Shown: positions 18,756 through 29,273 of the stretch, in pieces
Position numbering within the stretch: position 1 is the first letter of the stretch
How the letters are laid out: each line of letters opens with the position of its first letter
Source of the DNA: Acinetobacter pollinis
Lineage (GTDB): Bacteria > Pseudomonadota > Gammaproteobacteria > Pseudomonadales > Moraxellaceae
DNA length: 64,000 nt
NCBI RefSeq assembly: GCF_015627175.1
Contig: NZ_VTDQ01000001.1
Location: forward strand, 1-64,000
Reading direction: 5' to 3'
Translations under genes and position numbers: made by a program
Notes under the pieces: generated by a model
The model's input: the letters and a program-made list of their open reading frames with translations, nothing else
Told to the model about the DNA's origin: nothing
The model's database searches: none

Positions 18756-19138
18756 GAAACACTCTCTAGTTGTTTACTTACCAGATTCTTTTAACCTGAC
18801 TGGAAGAACTTTATCTTCAAATATCTAAGCTGGATATATGAAAAAACGGCACGCATAAAGCGTAAAATATTATTTTATGCATAAATTATATATTAGCATG
18901 CAACCTGTGCCGAAGCACAAATATAAGCATGAAAAGACAAACAAAAATCTATTTCGATAGATAGACTATTTAATTTAAGGTCTAGCCAACTGGCTTATCC
19001 TAAAATATTATATATTCAATATAAATCATATGATATTAACTTACCTACCTTTTAATATGCTCCATTTCAAAGCGCATGTTGCTTTTTATCGTATCGAGAT
19101 ATTAAATTAAACATGACTTAAAAATAAGGATCAGTCCC
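18756..19138. other. Intergenic region upstream of gdhA, no gene seen
   Basis: 383 AT-rich bases between the divergent DUF445 and gdhA genes. Two copies of a short inverted arm (GCATAAA at 18853 and TTTATGC at 18874) could form a hairpin. I see no coding frame with a convincing ribosome-binding site; it presumably carries both promoters. Confidence 0.5.
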
Positions 19139-20482
19139 TTGAAATACAATAACCTTCAAGCATTCTTAGCTACTGTAGAACAACGTAATCCCCATCAGCC
19201 AGAGTTTTTACAGGCTGTAGAAGAAGTGATGACCAGTTTATGGCCTTTTATTGAGAAAAATCCTCAATATACCAAACAAGGATTACTTGACCGTCTAGTA
19301 GAACCGGAGCGCGTTATTCAATTCCGAGTTGCTTGGGTAGATGATCAAGGTGAAACACAAGTGAATCGCGCATTTAGAGTGCAATACAATTCAGCACTTG
19401 GTCCATTTAAAGGAGGTATGCGCTTTCACCCTTCTGTAAATCAATCTATTTTAAAGTTTTTAGGTTTCGAGCAAATTTTTAAAAATGCACTGACTACACT
19501 ACCTATGGGTGGGGGTAAAGGCGGTTCTGATTTTGATCCAAAAGGAAAATCAGATAATGAAATTATGCGCTTTTGTCAGGCACTTATTGTTGAATTATAT
19601 CGTCACTTGGGGCCAAATACAGATATTCCAGCTGGAGATATTGGTGTAGGCGGACGTGAAGTTGGTTACATGGCAGGTATGATGAAAAAGCTAAGTAACG
19701 ATACTTCAGCTGTTTTTACTGGCAAAGGAATTTCATTCGGCGGTAGTCTCATCCGCCCTGAAGCTACTGGGTACGGTACAGTATATTTCGCGGAAGAAAT
19801 GCTAAAAACAAAGCAGCAGAATTTTAAAGATAAAATTGTTTCCATTTCAGGATCAGGAAATGTAGCTCAGTTTGCTGCTGAAAAAGCAATTTCACTGGGA
19901 GCGAAAGTAGTCACTCTTTCCGATTCAAACGGAACAGTTTATATTCCAGATGGTTTTACATTAGAACTGCTTAAAGCTGTTATGACCATAAAAAATGAAA
20001 TGCGCGGACGTATTTCAGATTTTGCGCAGCAATATAATTTTCAATATTTTGAGAAGCAGACCCCTTGGCATATCCCTGTAGATATTGCGTTACCTTGTGC
20101 AACACAAAATGAGCTCACAGGTGAAGATGCTGAGCAATTAATTAAAAATGGCGTTATCTGTGTCGCAGAAGGTGCAAATATGCCATGCAATTTAGATGCA
20201 GTAGAAAAATTTATTGAAGCACAAGTACTCTATGCACCAGGCAAAGCATCTAATGCAGGAGGAGTTGCAACATCTGGCTTCGAAATGTCACAAAATGCAA
20301 TTCGCTTGTCATGGTCACAGGATGAAGTTGATGCACGCTTAAAAAATATTATGCACGAGATTCATAATAACTGTGTCAAATATGGTACAAAAGAGAATGG
20401 ATTCGTCAACTATGTTGATGGTGCCAATATTGCCGGATTTGTTAAAGTTGCTGATGCAATGCTGGCACAAGGTGTATTTTAA
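19139..20482 (+). CDS. gdhA: NADP-specific glutamate dehydrogenase
   Basis: Hexameric enzyme that aminates 2-oxoglutarate to glutamate with NADPH. The 447 residues match the family length. Conserved motifs are GPFKGGMRFHPSV (substrate), LPMGGGKGGSDFDPKG with the catalytic Lys, PAGDIGVGGREVGY, the Rossmann GSGNVAQFAAE near 240, and PGKASNAGGVATSG. The start is TTG, supported by AAGGA 8 bases upstream. A terminator follows. The gene lies alone, upstream of mrdA. Confidence 0.96.
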   Translation: MKYNNLQAFLATVEQRNPHQPEFLQAVEEVMTSLWPFIEKNPQYTKQGLLDRLVEPERVIQFRVAWVDDQGETQVNRAFRVQYNSALGPFKGGMRFHPSVNQSILKFLGFEQIFKNALTTLPMGGGKGGSDFDPKGKSDNEIMRFCQALIVELYRHLGPNTDIPAGDIGVGGREVGYMAGMMKKLSNDTSAVFTGKGISFGGSLIRPEATGYGTVYFAEEMLKTKQQNFKDKIVSISGSGNVAQFAAEKAISLGAKVVTLSDSNGTVYIPDGFTLELLKAVMTIKNEMRGRISDFAQQYNFQYFEKQTPWHIPVDIALPCATQNELTGEDAEQLIKNGVICVAEGANMPCNLDAVEKFIEAQVLYAPGKASNAGGVATSGFEMSQNAIRLSWSQDEVDARLKNIMHEIHNNCVKYGTKENGFVNYVDGANIAGFVKVADAMLAQGVF

Positions 20483-20489
20483 TTCCTAC

Positions 20490-20521
20490 TCGCAACGATA
20501 ATTTATCGTTGCGAACTTTTT
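20490..20521 (+). terminator. Rho-independent terminator after gdhA
   Basis: An 11-bp perfect stem (TCGCAACGATA, 3-base loop) followed by a T-rich run. Confidence 0.85.
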
Positions 20522-20667
20522 GTGTTCTATAAGATACGATAAAAGATTATTTTTATAGAAAAATATAGAAAATAAGTTACATAATAACGTGAATAGAGTC
20601 TTTATTCATATCAAGCTTCGGTTAAAATAACACGTTTTAAACTCGACCTCGTGCTGATGCCGTCTAT

Positions 20668-22713
20668 ATGAAGCAACATTTTCCTTTAAAAAACGTACAA
20701 CAAGAAAGACGCATTTACCGAAACCGTATATTTATTGCTGTTGGACTGGTACTTTTTTGTTTTTGTGTACTGATTGCTCGATATTTTTATCTTCAAGTTG
20801 TTCATTATAAAGACTTTTCAACAGCTTCTGACAACAATCGTATTAGATTACAGCCTATTGCTCCAACTCGTGGTTATATTTACGACCGAAATGGCATTCT
20901 GCTCGCAGATAACTATCCTGTTTTTACAGCCACACTAAGCAAGGCCGATGTAGATGATATTGACGAGACTGTCGAACGCTTAAAACCCATTTTAGATTTG
21001 TCGGAAGATGATATTGAAAAGTTCAACACACGTATTAAAACTGCAAAAAAAACAGAGCGTGTTGCACTTAAATTAAATATTAATGAGGCTGAAATTGCTC
21101 GCTTTAGCGAAGCAAAGTATCAATTTCCTGGTGTACAAATTGAAACTCAGATGACTCGCTATTACCCATATGGCGAACTCTTCGCTCATATTATTGGGTA
21201 CGTTGGGCGAATTAACGATAAAGAACTCAAAAGCATTAATAAAGATACTTATGCAGGTACCAATCTGATTGGTAAAAGTGGTGTAGAAAGATATTATGAA
21301 AATTTACTTCATGGTATTCCAGGAAATGAAGCTGTAGAAGCGGATGCACATGGCAATATTTTAAGGCATTTGGGACGAAAAGAACCTGCTCAGGGCGATG
21401 ACCTATACCTCTCTATTGATTATGGCTTACAGGTGGTTGCATCTGAGCAGCTTGCAGGAAGACGTGGTGCTGTTGTTGCAATTAACCCAAAAACAGGTGA
21501 AATTTTGGCACTGGTTTCAAGCCCAAGTTTTAATCCAAACCTGTTTGTTACAGGCATCAGTGGCAAAGACTACGCCGCTTTACGCGACAACTTAGACCAG
21601 CCTTTATACAACCGTGCAGTACAAGGAACCTACCCCCCTGGTTCAACCATTAAACCTGTCGAAGGATTAGGTGGTATTAATTATGGTGTTGTAGATTGGT
21701 CTACTGCAATTCATGACCCAGGCTATTTTCAACTACCCGGCGACCCTCATAAATTCCGCGACTGGAAAAAGACGGGTCATGGTTTAGTAAATATGAATAA
21801 GGCAATTCAAGAATCTTGTGATACCTATTTTTATATTTTAGCTAACCAAATGGGCATTGAGCATATGAACGAATGGATGCGTCAATTTGGTTTTGGCGCA
21901 AAGACTGGATTAGATTTACCAAGTGAAAGCGCTGGAATCTATCCAAACCCTGAATGGAAAATGAAAAACTATAAGTCTAAATGGCTTCGTGGTGAAACAA
22001 TTTCTGTCAGTATTGGCCAAGGCGCATTTACTGCTACACCTGTACAACTGGCCATGGCCATCGCGATTTTATCAAATCAAGGTAAACATATTACACCACA
22101 CGTGCTTTCGTCAGTTAAAGGTGCACTGCCTCACCCGATCCATAATGATACAGACGGTATGGTTCAGTTTAATGGTACACAAGATGATTGGTTAAAAATG
22201 CGTGACGCAATGGTTGATGTAATTAACCACGGTACAGGTCGAAGCATTAAAACCAATGCATACCAAATTGCAGGTAAAACAGGAACCGCCCAAGTCAAAA
22301 GTATTGCTCAGGGTAAAAAGTATAATGAAGCATTACTTACACAACGTGAATACGATCATGGACTTTTTGTTGGCTTTGCACCTGCTGAAAACCCTGAAAT
22401 TGCAATTGCAGTGATTTGGGAGAATGGTCGACATGGCGGTGCTGCTGCACATATTGCCAAACCTGTATTTGACTACTGGATGGTGCAAAGAAAAACCAAC
22501 CCAATTAAACCCACAGCACAGCAAATTAATGGTGGATTAATGACAGCGGGGCTCAAACCGGGTCAGCTACCAAGTGCAGGAAGAATGCTTGAGGCAGATC
22601 CGAATGCCATTTCAAGTAGCAGTCCTGTTGCAAACCTCGTTAAACCAACATCTACCCCAGCCGCTTCAAGCCGAGCAACAGGTGATGTACCAGACACAGA
22701 TATTAGTGAATAG
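20668..22713 (+). CDS. mrdA: Penicillin-binding protein 2, elongasome transpeptidase
   Basis: 681-residue class B PBP for rod-shape cell-wall growth. There is one N-terminal membrane segment (about 20-40, IFIAVGLVLFCFCVLIARYF), a dimerisation domain, and the transpeptidase domain with PGSTIKP (catalytic Ser near 326), SCD in ESCDTYFY and KTGTA near 537. The C-terminus is a Pro/Ser-rich tail of about 70 residues. The gene is followed at a gap of 7 bases by rsmD. In most gammaproteobacteria mrdA pairs with rodA; here that partner is not adjacent. Beta-lactams such as mecillinam target this enzyme. Confidence 0.95.
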   Translation: MKQHFPLKNVQQERRIYRNRIFIAVGLVLFCFCVLIARYFYLQVVHYKDFSTASDNNRIRLQPIAPTRGYIYDRNGILLADNYPVFTATLSKADVDDIDETVERLKPILDLSEDDIEKFNTRIKTAKKTERVALKLNINEAEIARFSEAKYQFPGVQIETQMTRYYPYGELFAHIIGYVGRINDKELKSINKDTYAGTNLIGKSGVERYYENLLHGIPGNEAVEADAHGNILRHLGRKEPAQGDDLYLSIDYGLQVVASEQLAGRRGAVVAINPKTGEILALVSSPSFNPNLFVTGISGKDYAALRDNLDQPLYNRAVQGTYPPGSTIKPVEGLGGINYGVVDWSTAIHDPGYFQLPGDPHKFRDWKKTGHGLVNMNKAIQESCDTYFYILANQMGIEHMNEWMRQFGFGAKTGLDLPSESAGIYPNPEWKMKNYKSKWLRGETISVSIGQGAFTATPVQLAMAIAILSNQGKHITPHVLSSVKGALPHPIHNDTDGMVQFNGTQDDWLKMRDAMVDVINHGTGRSIKTNAYQIAGKTGTAQVKSIAQGKKYNEALLTQREYDHGLFVGFAPAENPEIAIAVIWENGRHGGAAAHIAKPVFDYWMVQRKTNPIKPTAQQINGGLMTAGLKPGQLPSAGRMLEADPNAISSSSPVANLVKPTSTPAASSRATGDVPDTDISE

Positions 22714-22720
22714 ATAAAGT

Positions 22721-23275
22721 ATGAAAAATCAATTGCGTATTATTGGTGGAGAATGGAAACGTCAACAACTTCAATTTGCTTCTATTGATGGATTAAGGCC
22801 TACCCCAGACCGTGTAAGAGAGACACTGTTTAATTGGCTAATGTGGGATATTCAAAATGCTGTGGTTTTAGATACCTGTACAGGTTCTGGCGCCTTAGCA
22901 TTCGAAGCACTTTCTCGCGGTGCATCACATGTTACACTCATTGAGCCCAATAAAAAGCAAGCACAGTTTTTGCAGGAGAATATTCAAACACTAAATATTC
23001 AAGATAAATGTAACCTCCATCTCAGCACTGCTGAAGATGTACTCCCCAAGTTAAAAAAGGCATTTGATGTTGTTTTCTTAGACCCACCCTATAGTCTAGA
23101 ACTTTGGGAAGATTTATCCCATTTAATTGATCCTCTACTTAAACCAGAAGCTTTTATTTACATTGAAGCCGATCGACCATTGGCACAAATTCGACTACCA
23201 GTATCTTGGGAAAAAATTAAAGAAACTAAAGCAGGGACTGTACAAGCTGGGCTATATAGAAAGCATAATGATTAA
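22721..23275 (+). CDS. rsmD: 16S rRNA (guanine(966)-N2)-methyltransferase
   Basis: 184-residue SAM enzyme modifying G966 of 16S rRNA in the assembled 30S subunit. Motif I is DTCTGSGALAFEALSRGA (about 47-64) and the catalytic motif is DPPYSLELW near 126 (N/DPPY). RIIGGEWKRQQL and GLRPTPDRVRETLFNWL at the N-terminus are conserved. It is probably cotranscribed with mrdA. Confidence 0.93.
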   Translation: MKNQLRIIGGEWKRQQLQFASIDGLRPTPDRVRETLFNWLMWDIQNAVVLDTCTGSGALAFEALSRGASHVTLIEPNKKQAQFLQENIQTLNIQDKCNLHLSTAEDVLPKLKKAFDVVFLDPPYSLELWEDLSHLIDPLLKPEAFIYIEADRPLAQIRLPVSWEKIKETKAGTVQAGLYRKHND

Positions 23276-23277
23276 AA

Positions 23278-23532
23278 TTAATCATCTTCACCTTCTATTT
23301 TTTCTCGATCTTTAAATAGCTTGAGACGCATCATGGTCTCATGCATGTTATGAGGTGGCGGTGGTTGATGCTCTAAACCATCGTCATCAAAATACCCATT
23401 ATCTAATGTAGAATTAATAAGGTGTGGAAAATCACTATATACCTGTGTTTGCACAGTACCAGCATGGATCGGTACCACAATACATCCTGCAACTGATAAT
23501 AAACATAGGATAAAAATCCAAAAATGTTTCAT
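23278..23532 (-). CDS. Hypothetical small lipoprotein
   Basis: 84 residues. A signal peptide (MKHFWIFILCLLSVAG) ends at a lipobox Cys17, followed by a short periplasmic or outer-membrane-facing region rich in acidic and Pro residues (FDDDGLEHQPPPPHN) and a charged C-terminal helix. I do not recognise a family. It converges with rsmD with a gap of 2 bases. Confidence 0.65.
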   Translation of the reverse strand: MKHFWIFILCLLSVAGCIVVPIHAGTVQTQVYSDFPHLINSTLDNGYFDDDGLEHQPPPPHNMHETMMRLKLFKDREKIEGEDD

Positions 23533-23637
23533 AAGTCGATCATTGCATATTGAATATCAATCAGTTTGCCTGAGTTTATTTTAATGATTGTGAATAATCC
23601 GTAATCATTTATAGTTATTTTTTAAATAGACCCAGAT

Positions 23638-23667
23638 AAAAAAAACCAGCAATTAAGCTGGTTTTTT
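23638..23667 (-). terminator. Hairpin terminator of dps
   Basis: An A/T-flanked stem (AAAACCAGC pairing with GCTGGTTTT, 6-base loop) lies just after the dps stop on the minus strand. A run of T on either side makes it bidirectional. Confidence 0.8.
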
Positions 23668-23680
23668 ATTTAGGTAGATC

Positions 23681-24178
23681 TTAATTCTTTTCAATATTCG
23701 CTTCAATAAACCAAAGATACTGATCTAAGTCTTCAAGTGCAGCATGGATAATATCTTCAGAAATTGGGTCTTCAATTTCCTCGGTTGTAGCGCGAAGATG
23801 ATTAGCCACAACAGCATAACGGTCTGCAAGCTGTACAAGGTGATCCTGCACATCATACACATCAGTCGGATATGCTTTGAGCTGAGAGTCTTTACCTACA
23901 ACTTGAGTCGTACCTAGTGCAGTACCGCCAATTTGCACCGCACGTTCAGCAACATTGTCTAGGTGTGCAATAATAGATGTTCTAAATGTATCTAACATTT
24001 CATGCACAGCAATAAAGTTGCTACCACGCATATTCCAGTGGGCTTGTTTTGTAATTAAAGATAAATCAATCAGATTCGATAGAATTTGATTCAAAATTTT
24101 TAATGTAGATTCTTTAATTTTTTCGTCAAGGTTATTACGTGTGTAAACGCGACCTAATGTTTTCGTCTTTGTTGTCAT
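23681..24178 (-). CDS. dps: DNA protection during starvation protein, ferritin-like
   Basis: 165-residue Dps family member that stores iron and binds DNA in stress. The di-iron site residues are visible in [10 protein letters not shown] (His) and [11 protein letters not shown] (His and Asp), together with [16 protein letters not shown] basic N-terminus ([17 protein letters not shown]) suits DNA binding. The gene stands alone. Confidence 0.93.
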   Translation of the reverse strand: MTTKTKTLGRVYTRNNLDEKIKESTLKILNQILSNLIDLSLITKQAHWNMRGSNFIAVHEMLDTFRTSIIAHLDNVAERAVQIGGTALGTTQVVGKDSQLKAYPTDVYDVQDHLVQLADRYAVVANHLRATTEEIEDPISEDIIHAALEDLDQYLWFIEANIEKN

Positions 24179-24365
24179 AGTATCCTCTTGTATAGAACAA
24201 TGGAATTTAAAATCGTTATGGTTATAAAATAGCTCAACTTTTACGCTGTATCGAGCTTATGTTTCATATTAAAACAAAGCAGTAACAATCGTTAGCAAAA
24301 TATTGTATTAAAAAATTATAGTTAGAGTTTCAAATTTTGAGTGACCCTAACTATATCTATTTAAA

Positions 24366-24878
24366 TTATGATTCTACAAACTTTGCAGGAAATTCCTGAA
24401 TTCTTTCTAAGTAAAAGACACCATTTCTTTCTTCGAGAAGATAACTAGGCGCACCCTCAAAAGGTTTACCACTCATTACGCCCATTACTATATTTTCATC
24501 TACTTGACGAAAATGTCCAAATAGTGGCACGTGATCATAAACAAGTGTAGCCGATGTTTTGCCTCTAAAATCTATATTCCATAAACTTGCCCCTCCACGC
24601 ATGACTTCTTTATTAGAAAATAGTTCACCTTTGTCGTTATAACAGATCACAGAATCGGTAGTAAATTGATCTTGAAACCATTTACCGAACCAATTAATTT
24701 TTTTAGAAAATTCAAAATCCCAAGGACCATCGAATAATCCTCCTTTCCATTTACCATAAATATTCTCTATCGATATTTCAGGCAAGGTATCAAAAAATGC
24801 GATTAACTCATCAGCAGATTCGTAAGACTTATCTTTTAACTGATTAAATTGATCAGTATATGCTGTTTTTTGATTCAT
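24366..24878 (-). CDS. GXWXG/DUF4334-like protein
   Basis: 170-residue soluble protein. The N-terminal half has IYGKWKGGLFDG, matching the GXWXG motif, and the C-terminal half has GGASLWNIDFRGKTSATLVYDHVP and GVMSGKP, typical of DUF4334. Its biochemical role is unknown; no signal peptide is seen. It is transcribed alone between dps and sthA. Confidence 0.75.
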   Translation of the reverse strand: MNQKTAYTDQFNQLKDKSYESADELIAFFDTLPEISIENIYGKWKGGLFDGPWDFEFSKKINWFGKWFQDQFTTDSVICYNDKGELFSNKEVMRGGASLWNIDFRGKTSATLVYDHVPLFGHFRQVDENIVMGVMSGKPFEGAPSYLLEERNGVFYLERIQEFPAKFVES

Positions 24879-25206
24879 TTTTATCCTCTATTATTTAATT
24901 ATTCATACTCATAAAGTCTTAAAAATTAATAGTTTTGACTTTATTTTATCTTCCATAACGACCTGAAGGTAAGACATCATTAGTGCAGATCACCACTAAT
25001 ACCTATAGCTTAAAATTTTTCTATTCTTATAATGAATAAACTGGAGCGTTTATATATGAAATATAGCTTATAAAAAATATTTGAAATTTTGTGTGATTTA
25101 TTTGTTTATTTTTAGAATAAATGATAAGCAATTTAAGAATTAAATATTCTATTTAACAATGAATGTAGAGGATTTTAGAAAATCCTCTACATTCAATTCA
25201 AATAAT
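24879..25206. other. Intergenic region between sthA and the DUF4334-like gene
   Basis: 328 AT-rich bases. It contains a 7-bp inverted repeat (ATTAGTG at 24979 and CACTAAT at 24994) and the long sthA hairpin at its end. No coding frame with a credible start was seen. Confidence 0.5.
25161..25194. terminator. Perfect 16-bp hairpin after sthA
   Basis: The arms 25161-25176 and 25179-25194 are perfectly complementary with a 2-base loop (AG). It is 12 bases past the sthA stop. No strong T run follows on either strand, so this may be a terminator of atypical form or an mRNA 3'-end stabiliser. Confidence 0.6.
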
Positions 25207-26622
25207 TTAAAAAAGACGATTCAATCCATTTAAGGCTGCAACTCGATATGCCTCTGCCATTGTTGGATAGTTAAATGTAGTTTCCACAAAATATTTAAGT
25301 GAGTTATTTTGACTTTGCATAATGGCTTGACCAATATGAATAATCTCAGCTGCATTATTACCAAAACAATGTATTCCTAGAATTTCTAAACTGTCACGGT
25401 GGAAAAGTATTTTAAGCTCGCCCACTGTATCGCCTGTAATTTGTGCACGCGCCAAATGACGAAATGATGATTGCCCAACTTCATAAGGCACTTTTTCTTC
25501 TGTCAATTCTTGTTCACTTTTTCCAAAACATGAAATTTCAGGAATTGTATAAATACCCGTTGGAATATCCGTTACAGGTTTTACATTTTCTTCACCGCTC
25601 ATATTGGAGCCAGCGCAACGCCCTTGGTCATATGCAGCAGATGCAAGTGATGGCCATCCCACAACATCACCTGCAGCATAAATATGTTCAACTGAGGTCT
25701 GATATTGATCGTTCACTGAAAGCTGACCTCGACTATTTGGCGTTAAGCCAACATTTTCAAGACCTAAACCATCCGTATTTCCTGAACGGCCATTACACCA
25801 CAAAATTGCGTCAGCCTTAATTTTTTTACCGCTTTGTAAATATAAAATGACATAATCATCAGCTGTTTCTAAGTGGTCAATTTGCTCATTATGTCGAATA
25901 AGCACGCCTTGTTCACGAAGATGATAAGACAAGGCATCTGAAATTTCTGCATCTAAATAACTCAGTAGCTTTGGCTGGGTATTAATTAAATCGACTTTAT
26001 GATTCAAACCAATAAAAATAGAGGCATACTCACAACCAATCACGCCTGCACCATAAATAATAATTTTCTTGATGGTATAATCTAAGTCTAAAATTTTATC
26101 TGAATCAAATACACGAGGATGATTAAAATCTAAACCTTGTGGATGATATGGACGACTTCCTGTCGCAATCACAAGCTCCGTAAATAATATGGTCTCTTTC
26201 ACACCATCTGGTGTAAATACAACGACCGTATTTTTATCTTGAATATAAGCACGACCATAAAATACATCAATATTATTGCGATCATAAAAACGACTATGTG
26301 TCGCTACTTGCTTTTGAATAACTCGATGTGCATGGCTTAAAACCTGTTTCATGGTGAAATTTTTCCATTCACCTACTTTTTGAAACATCGGATCGCGCTG
26401 ATAACGCATAATGCTTGAAACGGTCTGACGTAAAGCTTTACTTGGAATTGTGCCTACATGCGTACAATTTCCTCCCAATTGACCACGCATATCCACAATC
26501 GCAACGCGCTTGCCAGATTTGGTCAATTTCATTGCTGCACCTTCACCTGCAGGACCTGAACCTAAGACAATGGCATCGTATTGACTAAAACTCCCTCTAA
26601 TCACTTCTTTCTTACGTGACAT
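25207..26622 (-). CDS. sthA: Soluble pyridine nucleotide transhydrogenase (Si-specific)
   Basis: 471-residue flavoprotein that transfers reducing equivalents between NADPH and NAD. FAD site [11 protein letters not shown] is near residue 17, and the active-site segment [16 protein letters not shown] has a single Cys where lipoamide dehydrogenases have two, which identifies SthA. The NAD Rossmann motif [13 protein letters not shown] is near 192 and the [15 protein letters not shown] segment near 317. The Met start at 26622 has no rival. Length is normal. Confidence 0.94.
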   Translation of the reverse strand: MSRKKEVIRGSFSQYDAIVLGSGPAGEGAAMKLTKSGKRVAIVDMRGQLGGNCTHVGTIPSKALRQTVSSIMRYQRDPMFQKVGEWKNFTMKQVLSHAHRVIQKQVATHSRFYDRNNIDVFYGRAYIQDKNTVVVFTPDGVKETILFTELVIATGSRPYHPQGLDFNHPRVFDSDKILDLDYTIKKIIIYGAGVIGCEYASIFIGLNHKVDLINTQPKLLSYLDAEISDALSYHLREQGVLIRHNEQIDHLETADDYVILYLQSGKKIKADAILWCNGRSGNTDGLGLENVGLTPNSRGQLSVNDQYQTSVEHIYAAGDVVGWPSLASAAYDQGRCAGSNMSGEENVKPVTDIPTGIYTIPEISCFGKSEQELTEEKVPYEVGQSSFRHLARAQITGDTVGELKILFHRDSLEILGIHCFGNNAAEIIHIGQAIMQSQNNSLKYFVETTFNYPTMAEAYRVAALNGLNRLF

Positions 26623-26831
26623 ATACCTCTCCTTCCATTGTTTTGGATTATTTTAGCGTAATTCAGGTTCTTTGAGATGCTACTTTGCGTTATTTTCACC
26701 AAGTTATACACCGTTATTTTTCATTTCTTTAACAAATCTCTATTACTCTACGCAATGGCACATTTTTCGTTATAATGCTACTGTATAGCAAAGAGCCATT
26801 TAAAAATTGTCAAACAGTGGAAATGTTGAAA

Positions 26832-27845
26832 ATGACGAAAAACCGTAAGCCAGAACAGGGGGTAAAACTTCGCGGCGCTGATAAAGTCGCTAGAATTCCT
26901 GTAAAAGTGATTCCTACGGTTGAAGTGCCACGTAAGCCTGACTGGATTCGGGTAAAAATGACAGCACCTGAAGAAGTTCAGCGTATAAAAACGACTTTAC
27001 GCGCACAAAAACTGCATACCGTTTGTGAAGAGGCAGCATGTCCCAACCTACCTGAATGTTTTGGTGGTGGTACAGCAACCTTTATGATTATGGGCGATAT
27101 TTGTACTCGTCGCTGCCCATTTTGTGATGTTGCACATGGTCGACCAAATGCCTTAGATGCAGATGAACCACGCCATATGGCAGAAACAATTGCAAACCTG
27201 CACCTCAAATATGCGGTAATTACCTCTGTCGATCGAGATGATCTACTTGATGGTGGTGCACAGCATTTTGTAGATTGTATTAAAGAAGCACGTGCCCTCA
27301 GTCCAAATACGCTGTTAGAAATTTTAGTTCCCGATTTCAGAGGTCGTATGGACGTTGCACTCGATATTATGGCAGCATGCCCACCTGATGTGTTTAACCA
27401 TAATATTGAAACCGTACCTCGCCTGTATAAAGCCATGCGTCCTGGCTCTGACTACCAACACTCTTTAACATTACTGCAACGCTTTAAAGAAATGCGTCCA
27501 GATATTCCAACGAAATGCGGATTAATGGTAGGTATTGGAGAAACTGAAGAAGAGGTTATTTCTTTACTAGATGATTTACATGCACATGGTGTCGACTACG
27601 TAACAATTGGTCAGTACTTACAACCATCTAAGGAACATGCTGCACTTGAACGTTTCGTAACTCCAGAAGAGTTTGAGCGCTATGCAGAGCATGGTCGCAA
27701 ACTTGGATTTAGAAACATTTGGTCTGCACCTATGGTACGGTCAAGTTACTTTGCAGATCGTCAATACTACGGCGAGCCTGTACCACAAGTTCGCAGAAAA
27801 GTGGATCCTGCGAAAAAAATTGCTGTACAAGCGATCGAAGCTTAA
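26832..27845 (+). CDS. lipA: Lipoyl synthase
   Basis: Radical SAM enzyme inserting two sulfur atoms into octanoylated domains. The auxiliary cluster motif [12 protein letters not shown] and the radical SAM motif CTRRCPFC (C-x3-C-x2-C) are both present, with [20 protein letters not shown] and VRSSYFAD at the C-terminus. I chose the ATG at 26832 ([18 protein letters not shown], 337 residues). An in-frame ATG three codons earlier and a longer 5' extension are alternatives. A bidirectional terminator follows. Confidence 0.95.
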   Translation: MTKNRKPEQGVKLRGADKVARIPVKVIPTVEVPRKPDWIRVKMTAPEEVQRIKTTLRAQKLHTVCEEAACPNLPECFGGGTATFMIMGDICTRRCPFCDVAHGRPNALDADEPRHMAETIANLHLKYAVITSVDRDDLLDGGAQHFVDCIKEARALSPNTLLEILVPDFRGRMDVALDIMAACPPDVFNHNIETVPRLYKAMRPGSDYQHSLTLLQRFKEMRPDIPTKCGLMVGIGETEEEVISLLDDLHAHGVDYVTIGQYLQPSKEHAALERFVTPEEFERYAEHGRKLGFRNIWSAPMVRSSYFADRQYYGEPVPQVRRKVDPAKKIAVQAIEA

Positions 27846-27850
27846 TTTTA

Positions 27851-27883
27851 AAAGGTGACTAAATCCCGTATTTAGTCACCTTT
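27851..27883. terminator. Bidirectional terminator between lipA and the amidase gene
   Basis: A 14-bp perfect stem (AAAGGTGACTAAAT with its partner at 27870-27883) and a 5-base loop, between two converging genes. Confidence 0.85.
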
Positions 27884-27891
27884 GAACAAAC

Positions 27892-29232
27892 TTATAACCC
27901 TTCAAAAAAATGTGCTGCCCGAAATACCGCTTCATCATCTCCAGAATATGAAGAAATAAGTAATCCCGTCGGTAATCCCTGTTTACAAAAGCCATTGGGC
28001 ACTGTAATTGCAGGCGTATCTAAAAAACTTCCGGGCATAGTTAAACGCAAACTACGCTTATTCCAGCTAAAAAATGTTTCTTCACTGTCTAATAAAGGTG
28101 CAAGCTTAGGTGCAGTATGCATTACGGTTGGCGTTAACAATAAAGAACCATCAAGTTCAGCACGAATTTTTTGCTGTAGTTGTTGCTTTAAGAAATACAA
28201 TTTAATTTGCTTAGAAGCAGGAAAATGGCGTGCTGTTTCTAATCTAGCACGAATGTACTGATCCATTTTTTCGGCATCAGATGAATCAAGTAATTTTTCA
28301 TGTAAAGTGAATGCTTCAGCAGCACCCAACCATAATCCATCATCAACCAAATCTAAACTTTGTTGAAAAGCATCAATTGAACGGTATTCTACTAAGCAGC
28401 CTTGCTCTTTAAGTTTCTCTACACTTTGAGCAAAATTATTTTTTACATCTTCACACGTTTGAGGATGAGAAAATATACGCTCATCGACAACAAAACTTAA
28501 CTGCTGTGGCTTAACCTGCACTTGAGGTATATCAAAACTTTTCTTTCCAAGCAGCAAATTATCTAATGCTTTACAATCACGTACAGTTAATGCCAAAGGC
28601 CCTAAAGTATCTAAAGTTTTGGCAAGCTCAAATACGCCATCTTTTGCATAACGCGTATAACTACTTCTATATCCAACCAAACCATTGAACGCAGCCGGTA
28701 TGCGAATAGAACCTGCTGTATCTGAACCCATTGCAATCGGTACGGTACCAACACCTACCGAAATTGCCGCACCTGAAGATGATCCACCCGAAACACATGT
28801 TTGGTCATATATATTTTTAGGATGACCAAAATATGGATTTAAACCTAAACCAGAATAAGCAAACTCTGATAAGTTTGTTTTACCAACATTTACCATCCCT
28901 TGTTGTGTTAATGTCGCCACCATACTCGCATCTGAAGTTTTTATTTCACTTTCATTTAAAACTGGCGAACCTGCAGTTGTTTTATACCCTTGAATATTAA
29001 ATAAATCTTTCCATGATATTGGAATACCATCGAAAATTGAGAGTGGTTGTCCTACATCCCATCTTTCTTTGGCAGCCTTCGCCTCACGATAAGCACGTTT
29101 TTCACAGCATTCTATATATACACTTTCTGTATGCTGAATTTTTTCAAATGCATTTTCTAAAGCTTGAACAGGATTAAGCGTTCTTTTTTGAAACTGTATT
29201 GCGATTGAAATTGCATCTTGTAAGTCCTTCAC
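27892..29232 (-). CDS. Amidase signature family hydrolase
   Basis: 446-residue serine amidohydrolase. The catalytic triad is visible as Lys75 (PISWKDLF), the cis-Ser in the glycine/serine run GGSSSG (149-154), and the nucleophile Ser175 in GSDTAGSIR. The substrate cannot be read from sequence. It starts 41 bp after the MFS transporter gene on the same strand, so the two probably form an operon for uptake and hydrolysis of one amide or carbamoyl compound. No subunits of the GatCAB complex are present, and it lacks the longer C-terminus of some relatives. Confidence 0.85.
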   Translation of the reverse strand: MKDLQDAISIAIQFQKRTLNPVQALENAFEKIQHTESVYIECCEKRAYREAKAAKERWDVGQPLSIFDGIPISWKDLFNIQGYKTTAGSPVLNESEIKTSDASMVATLTQQGMVNVGKTNLSEFAYSGLGLNPYFGHPKNIYDQTCVSGGSSSGAAISVGVGTVPIAMGSDTAGSIRIPAAFNGLVGYRSSYTRYAKDGVFELAKTLDTLGPLALTVRDCKALDNLLLGKKSFDIPQVQVKPQQLSFVVDERIFSHPQTCEDVKNNFAQSVEKLKEQGCLVEYRSIDAFQQSLDLVDDGLWLGAAEAFTLHEKLLDSSDAEKMDQYIRARLETARHFPASKQIKLYFLKQQLQQKIRAELDGSLLLTPTVMHTAPKLAPLLDSEETFFSWNKRSLRLTMPGSFLDTPAITVPNGFCKQGLPTGLLISSYSGDDEAVFRAAHFFEGL

Positions 29233-29273
29233 GATTTACTCCAAAGTAGAAAATGAATAGGTTTCCTTACCTT

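Noticed and set aside
26978..27436. A 152-residue open frame opposite lipA
   Set aside because: It lies wholly within the well-conserved lipA gene and has Ser/Arg-rich shadow composition.
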